Shown here piece after piece: positions 6,200 through 9,969 of a stretch of 9,969 nucleotides of DNA. Numbering within the stretch: the first letter of the stretch is position 1; each line of letters begins with the position of its first letter. This DNA is from SMWD01 sp002729875. GTDB lineage: Bacteria > Pseudomonadota > Gammaproteobacteria > Steroidobacterales > GCA-2729495. The position numbers and the translations under genes were made by a program. Under the pieces are notes generated by a model. The model saw only the letters and a program-made list of their open reading frames with translations, was not told the origin of the DNA and searched no databases. The stretch is from the NCBI GenBank assembly GCA_036010905.1, contig DASCMH010000049.1, positions 1-9,969 of the forward strand, written 5' to 3'.

Positions 6200-7507
6200 T
6201 CAGGCAGCCTGCTCGCCACTGCCGAGCTTACCGAAAAATTTTGCAAAAATTTCGGGCAATTCATCAACCAGTCGATCACGATTGTCAGGCAGGACATCGG
6301 CGGGCGGACCATAGATCTCGTTGTCCTTGAGCCATCGATACAGGATGTCCGTTTGCTCGTCATTCAGGGCAGACGGAATCGTCGGCAAGCGCCTGCTACG
6401 TTTGCTGTATTGCGGGCTGAAAAAATTGAATGCGTGCGTCCAGTACTCATTGTAATGGCCGTTGCCGTCTTTCCCATCCAAAGCGAACACGGTAGCCTCG
6501 GCGGCTTTATAACCGCAACCCAACGCGCCTTTGATCGCGGTCTCGGCATAAGCTGCATTATCGCCGACACAAATTACGTTGCCACGTGCAGCATCGCGAA
6601 CTGGCCTACGAAGATCCATATTGCAGGCCTGCTTGCCGACAATTCTCGCTCCTTCGAACCAGTGACTGAACGCCGAATCAGTCAGGAACTGATTCAGGAT
6701 ATCGGGTAATTTCACCGGGCTTGCCACAGAAGCGGAACAACTGATTTCCCAAAGTCCCGGTGGCCACGGGCCGAAATTAAGGAATCCTGAATGCAGCGAC
6801 GACTGCGAGCACCGCAGGCGCGGATTCTTGAACGGCACGTCAGCACGATCCAGGATAAAGCTCATGAACTTGATCCGGCCACGACTTTCTCCACGGTCTT
6901 CATTGAAGCCGAGTTGATCGATCAAAGGCGAAAACGAGCCATCTGACACAATCGCTCGTTTGGAACGAATTGTCTCTTCGCCCCCCGATCCGGTCTTGAC
7001 CCTCAGTTCCACACTGTCGTCAGTGTCCTCAATCGCAAGACATCTCGTGCCGGAGCGAATCTCACATCCGGCATCGGCGGCTTCGTGCAGCAACCCGCGC
7101 AGTAGTTCTTCCTTGTCGACGACGAATCCTTCGAAGTCTCTCCCACCGGCATGGCGGTCGAAACTGGCGCCAGTCGGCGCAACCCACGACTCATTGAAAA
7201 CGGGTGCAAGCTCACCGGAATATGCAATATCAGCGTCGTCCGGCAAGGTATTCATATGAATGATGTGTTCACCGGGAGGCCCAATTTCGACTGTGCACGT
7301 CGCACGGTGCAATTTGATGTCCGTGACGGGTTTGCCGGAAGAAAACCCACCCGAACCAAGTCGCAGCAAACGGCTACAGAAGCGCGTGATCGTGCCGGCT
7401 TCTCTGGCCTTCTCGACAATCAGCACCTTCAGACCGTCCCGAGCGGCTTTGCGGGCAGCCATGCAGCCCCCAGGGCCCGCACCGACAACGGTCAAATCGT
7501 ATTTCAC
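6200..7507 (-). CDS. FAD-dependent oxidoreductase, geranylgeranyl-reductase-like (ggr2)
   Basis: A 435-residue flavoprotein paralogous to ggr1 (1171-2478). KYDLTVVGAGPGG at the N-terminus gives GxGxxG (9-14) and E32 for ADP-ribose; CSRLLRLGSGG spans 44-54; NMDLRRPV comes before the second FAD motif, CVGDNAAYAETAIKGALG, at about 313-330. This is the geranylgeranyl-reductase type of group A flavoprotein, whose members reduce isolated double bonds of prenyl chains and can take electrons from ferredoxin or NADPH. I chose GTG at 7507, with GGAG seven bases upstream. A longer frame from TTG at 7537 is possible but would begin at or before the expected transcription start set by the promoter at 7541-7569. 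It is the first gene of the ggr2-ferredoxin-hemE copy 3-hemE copy 2 unit. No signal peptide or membrane segment is seen. Substrate unknown; the pairing with HemE, repeated at ggr1, points to tetrapyrrole or prenylated cofactor chemistry. Confidence 0.87.
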   Translation of the reverse strand: MKYDLTVVGAGPGGCMAARKAARDGLKVLIVEKAREAGTITRFCSRLLRLGSGGFSSGKPVTDIKLHRATCTVEIGPPGEHIIHMNTLPDDADIAYSGELAPVFNESWVAPTGASFDRHAGGRDFEGFVVDKEELLRGLLHEAADAGCEIRSGTRCLAIEDTDDSVELRVKTGSGGEETIRSKRAIVSDGSFSPLIDQLGFNEDRGESRGRIKFMSFILDRADVPFKNPRLRCSQSSLHSGFLNFGPWPPGLWEISCSASVASPVKLPDILNQFLTDSAFSHWFEGARIVGKQACNMDLRRPVRDAARGNVICVGDNAAYAETAIKGALGCGYKAAEATVFALDGKDGNGHYNEYWTHAFNFFSPQYSKRSRRLPTIPSALNDEQTDILYRWLKDNEIYGPPADVLPDNRDRLVDELPEIFAKFFGKLGSGEQAA

Positions 7508-7520
7508 TGAGCTACTCCAC
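7506..7520 (-). promoter_or_regulatory. Ribosome binding site deciding the ggr2 start
   Basis: On the minus strand GTGGAGTAGCTCAGTG places GGAG seven bases before the GTG codon at 7507-7505. No such site precedes the alternative TTG at 7537. Confidence 0.6.
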
Positions 7521-7540
7521 TGCTTGGTTGATGGCAAATG

Positions 7541-7569
7541 ATTATACCGTTGTCATGATATGATAACAA
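7541..7569 (-). promoter_or_regulatory. Sigma70-type promoter of the ggr2-ferredoxin-hemE operon
   Basis: On the minus strand TTGTTA (7569-7564), a 17-base spacer and TATAAT (7546-7541) make a near-consensus housekeeping promoter: all six -10 bases match, four of six at -35. Transcription should begin around 7534, about 27 bases before the proposed GTG start of ggr2, leaving a short leader. The -35 box and most of the spacer lie inside an imperfect palindrome (separate entry). Confidence 0.7.
7550..7569. promoter_or_regulatory. 20-bp imperfect palindrome over the promoter, candidate operator
   Basis: On the minus strand TTGTTATCATATCATGACAA pairs at 8 of 10 positions between its halves. It covers the -35 box and most of the spacer, where a bound repressor would block RNA polymerase. 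The AT-rich core loosely recalls Fur-type sites, but the match is not good enough to name a regulator. Confidence 0.4.
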
Positions 7570-7638
7570 GTTACACCAGCCCCGCCAACGCGTCAGAATT
7601 AGCTATCCTTGGTTGGAATCCGCGCATTGGTCGGGTTA

Positions 7639-9213
7639 TCAGTCGACTATTTTCAGATGACGCGTCAGATGCAGGCGAGAACCCCCGGACCAACCGTAAA
7701 CCCTGGGACTGACCAGATATGATCGCGCCGGAACGAATAGCGGTATGACCGGATGATCCTTCAAAGCAAGATCCTCCGCCTGTCCCAGACGGGCAGCCCG
7801 CTCTTCGGGCGAGACTGTTCGATCTGCATCGCCAAGCAACGCGTCGAATTTAGGCTGCGCATAGCCCGAGTAGTTACGAGAACTGTCGGACGCAAGCAAT
7901 AGCAGAAATGCCACTGCATCATTAAACGGTGCATAGTAAGTCGACCACGCTACATTGAAGTCACCCGTGGTGAGTCGATTTAACAAGCCCTGCGAACCAG
8001 TATTGACTAGTGCGGTCTCCACGCCTATCTCCCGCCACATTGCCTGTAAAGCGATGACGACACGACGCGCCTGCTCAAGCGGTTTATAGATCAATGTAAT
8101 TCGAACCGGCTGATCCTTATCAAATCCCGCATCGCTGAGCAATTGTTTTGCCAATGCAATTTTCTCCTGCCGGGGCTTACCCTCCTCATTGCGAGATATT
8201 TCCGAACCACTTGCTAGTGCATGCGGTACAAGCCGGAGCGAAGGCGTACTGCCGTCTTTAAGAATCCGACTGACAATGAGTTCCCGATCAATTGCCAGAT
8301 CAAGGGCAACTCGAACCCTGACATCGTCAAGCGGAGCTTTTACCGTATTCAAAACCAGGTATCGGATACCAACAGCATTGGATACCCAGAGCTCGTCCGG
8401 CATAGTCCGCTGAAACCATTCCAGTCGATTCGGGGGCAGATTCAGGACGATGTCCAGTTCACCCGCCCGATAGCGCTTGATTGCAGTATTGATATCAGGC
8501 ACGGGATAGTAATACACCTCATCGATTGCGACTTCACTGGCGTTGCGGTAGAACGGGTTTCTAACCAGGCGGTAGTAGGTATTCGGCACCCACTCTTCCA
8601 GCACATAAGCGCCATTAGTCACCATTTTCCCCGGTGTACTCCAACCTGCGCCATGTTTTTCGATCACATGACTTGGCATCGGTGCCGTCGAATAGGCGGC
8701 CAGAATCTCGAGGAAATAGGGTGCAGGATTGGTCAGTGAAATTTTCACTGTCAGCGCATTTTCGGCGTGCACGCCAAGCGCCGATGGAGGCAATTCTCCC
8801 CGTACGATGGCCACTGCGTTTCGAATCGGGAAAATCAGGCTTGCGCCCCGCAGCGCGTTTGCCGGGTCGACCACCCGCTGAAACGAATAAACGAAATCTT
8901 CCGCTGCCAGCCCCCTGCCATCTGACCAATGCATACCCTTGCGCAGGTAGAACGTGTAAGTCAGTCCATCGTTACTAATATCCCAGGATTCGGCCGCACC
9001 AGGCACCAGTTTGCCGGCAACATCATAGGAAACCAGCCCCTCGAAAAGATCCGCCATCAGTCCGGTAGCCGTGTTGCCGATGGCCACCTGGGGATCCAAC
9101 GAACGAAGCTCACTGGCTGACCCACGGTGCAGAACGTTTATTTTTGAACCGGCTGCAGTACAAACACCGTTCAAGGCCAGGATGAGCACAAAAAACTTAA
9201 AACAAACCCTCAT
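7639..9213 (-). CDS. Periplasmic oligopeptide-type ABC substrate-binding protein (SBP_bac_5)
   Basis: A 524-residue extracytoplasmic solute-binding protein of the OppA/DppA/MppA family. Residues 1-21 form a signal peptide: basic start, hydrophobic FFVLILAL, and a probable signal peptidase I site after CTAA. The cysteine there lacks a proper lipobox, so it is probably a free periplasmic protein. The family signature is clear at about 68-110 (PGAAESWDISNDGLTYTFYLRKGMHWSDG, in parts) with AEDFVYSFQRVVDP after it, and the C-terminal lobe ends normally, so it is full length. Such proteins deliver oligopeptides to an ABC importer; in E. coli DppA and MppA also bind heme and 5-aminolevulinate, which may matter next to tetrapyrrole genes. 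No permease or ATPase gene is in the window. The ATG lies three bases after the hemD stop, with no clear ribosome binding site, so translation may depend on hemD. No T-rich terminator is seen after it. Confidence 0.9.
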   Translation of the reverse strand: MRVCFKFFVLILALNGVCTAAGSKINVLHRGSASELRSLDPQVAIGNTATGLMADLFEGLVSYDVAGKLVPGAAESWDISNDGLTYTFYLRKGMHWSDGRGLAAEDFVYSFQRVVDPANALRGASLIFPIRNAVAIVRGELPPSALGVHAENALTVKISLTNPAPYFLEILAAYSTAPMPSHVIEKHGAGWSTPGKMVTNGAYVLEEWVPNTYYRLVRNPFYRNASEVAIDEVYYYPVPDINTAIKRYRAGELDIVLNLPPNRLEWFQRTMPDELWVSNAVGIRYLVLNTVKAPLDDVRVRVALDLAIDRELIVSRILKDGSTPSLRLVPHALASGSEISRNEEGKPRQEKIALAKQLLSDAGFDKDQPVRITLIYKPLEQARRVVIALQAMWREIGVETALVNTGSQGLLNRLTTGDFNVAWSTYYAPFNDAVAFLLLLASDSSRNYSGYAQPKFDALLGDADRTVSPEERAARLGQAEDLALKDHPVIPLFVPARSYLVSPRVYGWSGGSRLHLTRHLKIVD

Positions 9214-9216
9214 GCG

Positions 9217-9969
9217 CTATCGAAAATATTTCTCGACCGCTCCGACCAAACCGCGCATGGTGAAATTCTCCGGCACAATATCGAGACGCAACCCGAGCTC
9301 ATGACCGGTCTTGGCCGTGTAGCTGCCCATGTAAGCCAGGGGAACATGATTTAATACATCGCGTCGCTCACCAAGCTGCTCTAGAAAACTTAAAATTTCA
9401 GCCGAACTGGTAAAGACCAGGCAGTCAATCTGGTTATTGAAAAGCATCTCTTTTTCCAGGCTACCGCTGTTTTTAACTGCAATGGTTCTGTATGCATCAA
9501 GGCGCGTGACCTTCATCCCGATACGCTTCAAATTCTCGATAAACTGCGGCACGACATAAGGTTCAGGAACACCGACGACCTCCGGACAGGGAACCAGGAT
9601 CGTACCTCCAGTCACACCGAGTCGCTTGAGCTCATCTACGATGCCGGTCGGGCCAAACGGATCGGGAACAAGATCGGCCGACAACCCGTATTCTTCTAAA
9701 ATTTGCATATCCGCCTTAAACGAAGCAAATTTTGTGCCTGCAACCGATGAACGTATGAATCCTAATGACTGGAAGCGTTCGCAGAATGCTTTGACGCCGT
9801 TCTCACTCGTAAAGGCAACCCAGTTGAATCCATCCAGATTCCTGATTGCATCATCTATTTCCCTGGTGTCATCCATCGGCCAAATTTCAATCGTCGGCAA
9901 CCAGATCGTTCTCGCGCCTCTTTGCAGAAGTAGTCGGCCGAGATCCGCTGCGTAATTTCTCGGCGTCGT
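9217..9969 (-). CDS. hemD: Uroporphyrinogen-III synthase HemD (5' end outside window)
   Basis: HemD closes and inverts ring D of hydroxymethylbilane to make uroporphyrinogen III, the substrate of HemE and of the siroheme/cobalamin branches; it is cytoplasmic and monomeric. The visible 250 residues stay open to the window edge: upstream of the first possible start (TTG at 9900) the frame continues with TTPRNYAADLGRLLLQRGA, which matches the usual HemD N-terminus (a TRP-like stretch, helix, then the PTIEI strand). So only a few residues are missing and the TTG is internal. Other family landmarks are WVAFTSENGVKAF in domain 1, VTRLDAYRT at the domain crossing, CLVFTSSAEILSFL, and the C-terminal YMGSYTAKTGHELGL followed by a short conserved tail (TMRGLVGAVEKYF). 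hemC is the usual upstream partner and would lie off the window. The binding-protein gene starts three bases after its TAG. Confidence 0.93.
   Translation of the reverse strand, partial: TTPRNYAADLGRLLLQRGARTIWLPTIEIWPMDDTREIDDAIRNLDGFNWVAFTSENGVKAFCERFQSLGFIRSSVAGTKFASFKADMQILEEYGLSADLVPDPFGPTGIVDELKRLGVTGGTILVPCPEVVGVPEPYVVPQFIENLKRIGMKVTRLDAYRTIAVKNSGSLEKEMLFNNQIDCLVFTSSAEILSFLEQLGERRDVLNHVPLAYMGSYTAKTGHELGLRLDIVPENFTMRGLVGAVEKYFR

Noticed and set aside
6188..6709. A 173-codon plus-strand open frame opposite ggr2
   Set aside because: It overlaps the conserved FAD-binding half of ggr2 and has no family features.
8221..8739. A 172-codon plus-strand frame within the binding-protein gene
   Set aside because: It is a shadow of the SBP_bac_5 gene, whose family signature and length are complete.
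9217..9900. hemD starting at TTG 9900
   Set aside because: The frame stays open upstream and its translation continues the HemD N-terminal sequence, so the start is off the window.

Overview
The window looks like a bacterial chromosome fragment of middling G+C, probably from a gammaproteobacterium. That guess rests on the Allochromatium/YfhL-type ferredoxin, the Gram-negative style periplasmic binding protein and the proteobacterial HemD and HemE-like sequences; it is an inference and no rRNA or marker gene tests it. No tRNA, rRNA, CRISPR array, insertion sequence or transposase is visible.

Layout. On the minus strand, from the right edge leftwards: hemD (5' end just off the window), then three bases later a periplasmic oligopeptide-type binding protein (9213-7639). 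After a 131-base gap with a good sigma70-type promoter comes a four-gene unit: a geranylgeranyl-reductase-like FAD oxidoreductase (ggr2, 7507-6200), a 2[4Fe-4S] ferredoxin (6152-5862), a HemE whose start overlaps the ferredoxin stop (copy 3, 5865-4822) and a second HemE-like gene (copy 2, 4737-3694). Converging on it from the left on the plus strand is a smaller version of the same module: a second FAD oxidoreductase (ggr1, 1171-2478) followed by a third HemE-like gene (copy 1, 2559-3590). Divergent from ggr1, across about 590 bases without a convincing gene, is a small flavodoxin-like protein on the minus strand (576-16).

How the genes may work together. HemD closes the tetrapyrrole ring to uroporphyrinogen III and HemE decarboxylates it, so the backbone is tetrapyrrole synthesis. 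The unusual part is the dosage and the company: three HemE homologues in 3.3 kb, two FAD oxidoreductases of a family that saturates double bonds, and a ferredoxin translationally coupled to a HemE. Only HemE copy 3 keeps all the classic active-site residues; copy 1 has lost the tyrosine (Phe) and copy 2 the second arginine (Pro). All three share an altered sequence just after the catalytic aspartate. My inference is that this is either a remodelled heme branch or a dedicated pathway for a reduced or otherwise modified tetrapyrrole, with the ferredoxin supplying electrons to the flavoproteins. This is a hypothesis; the gene identities are well supported, the pathway is not.
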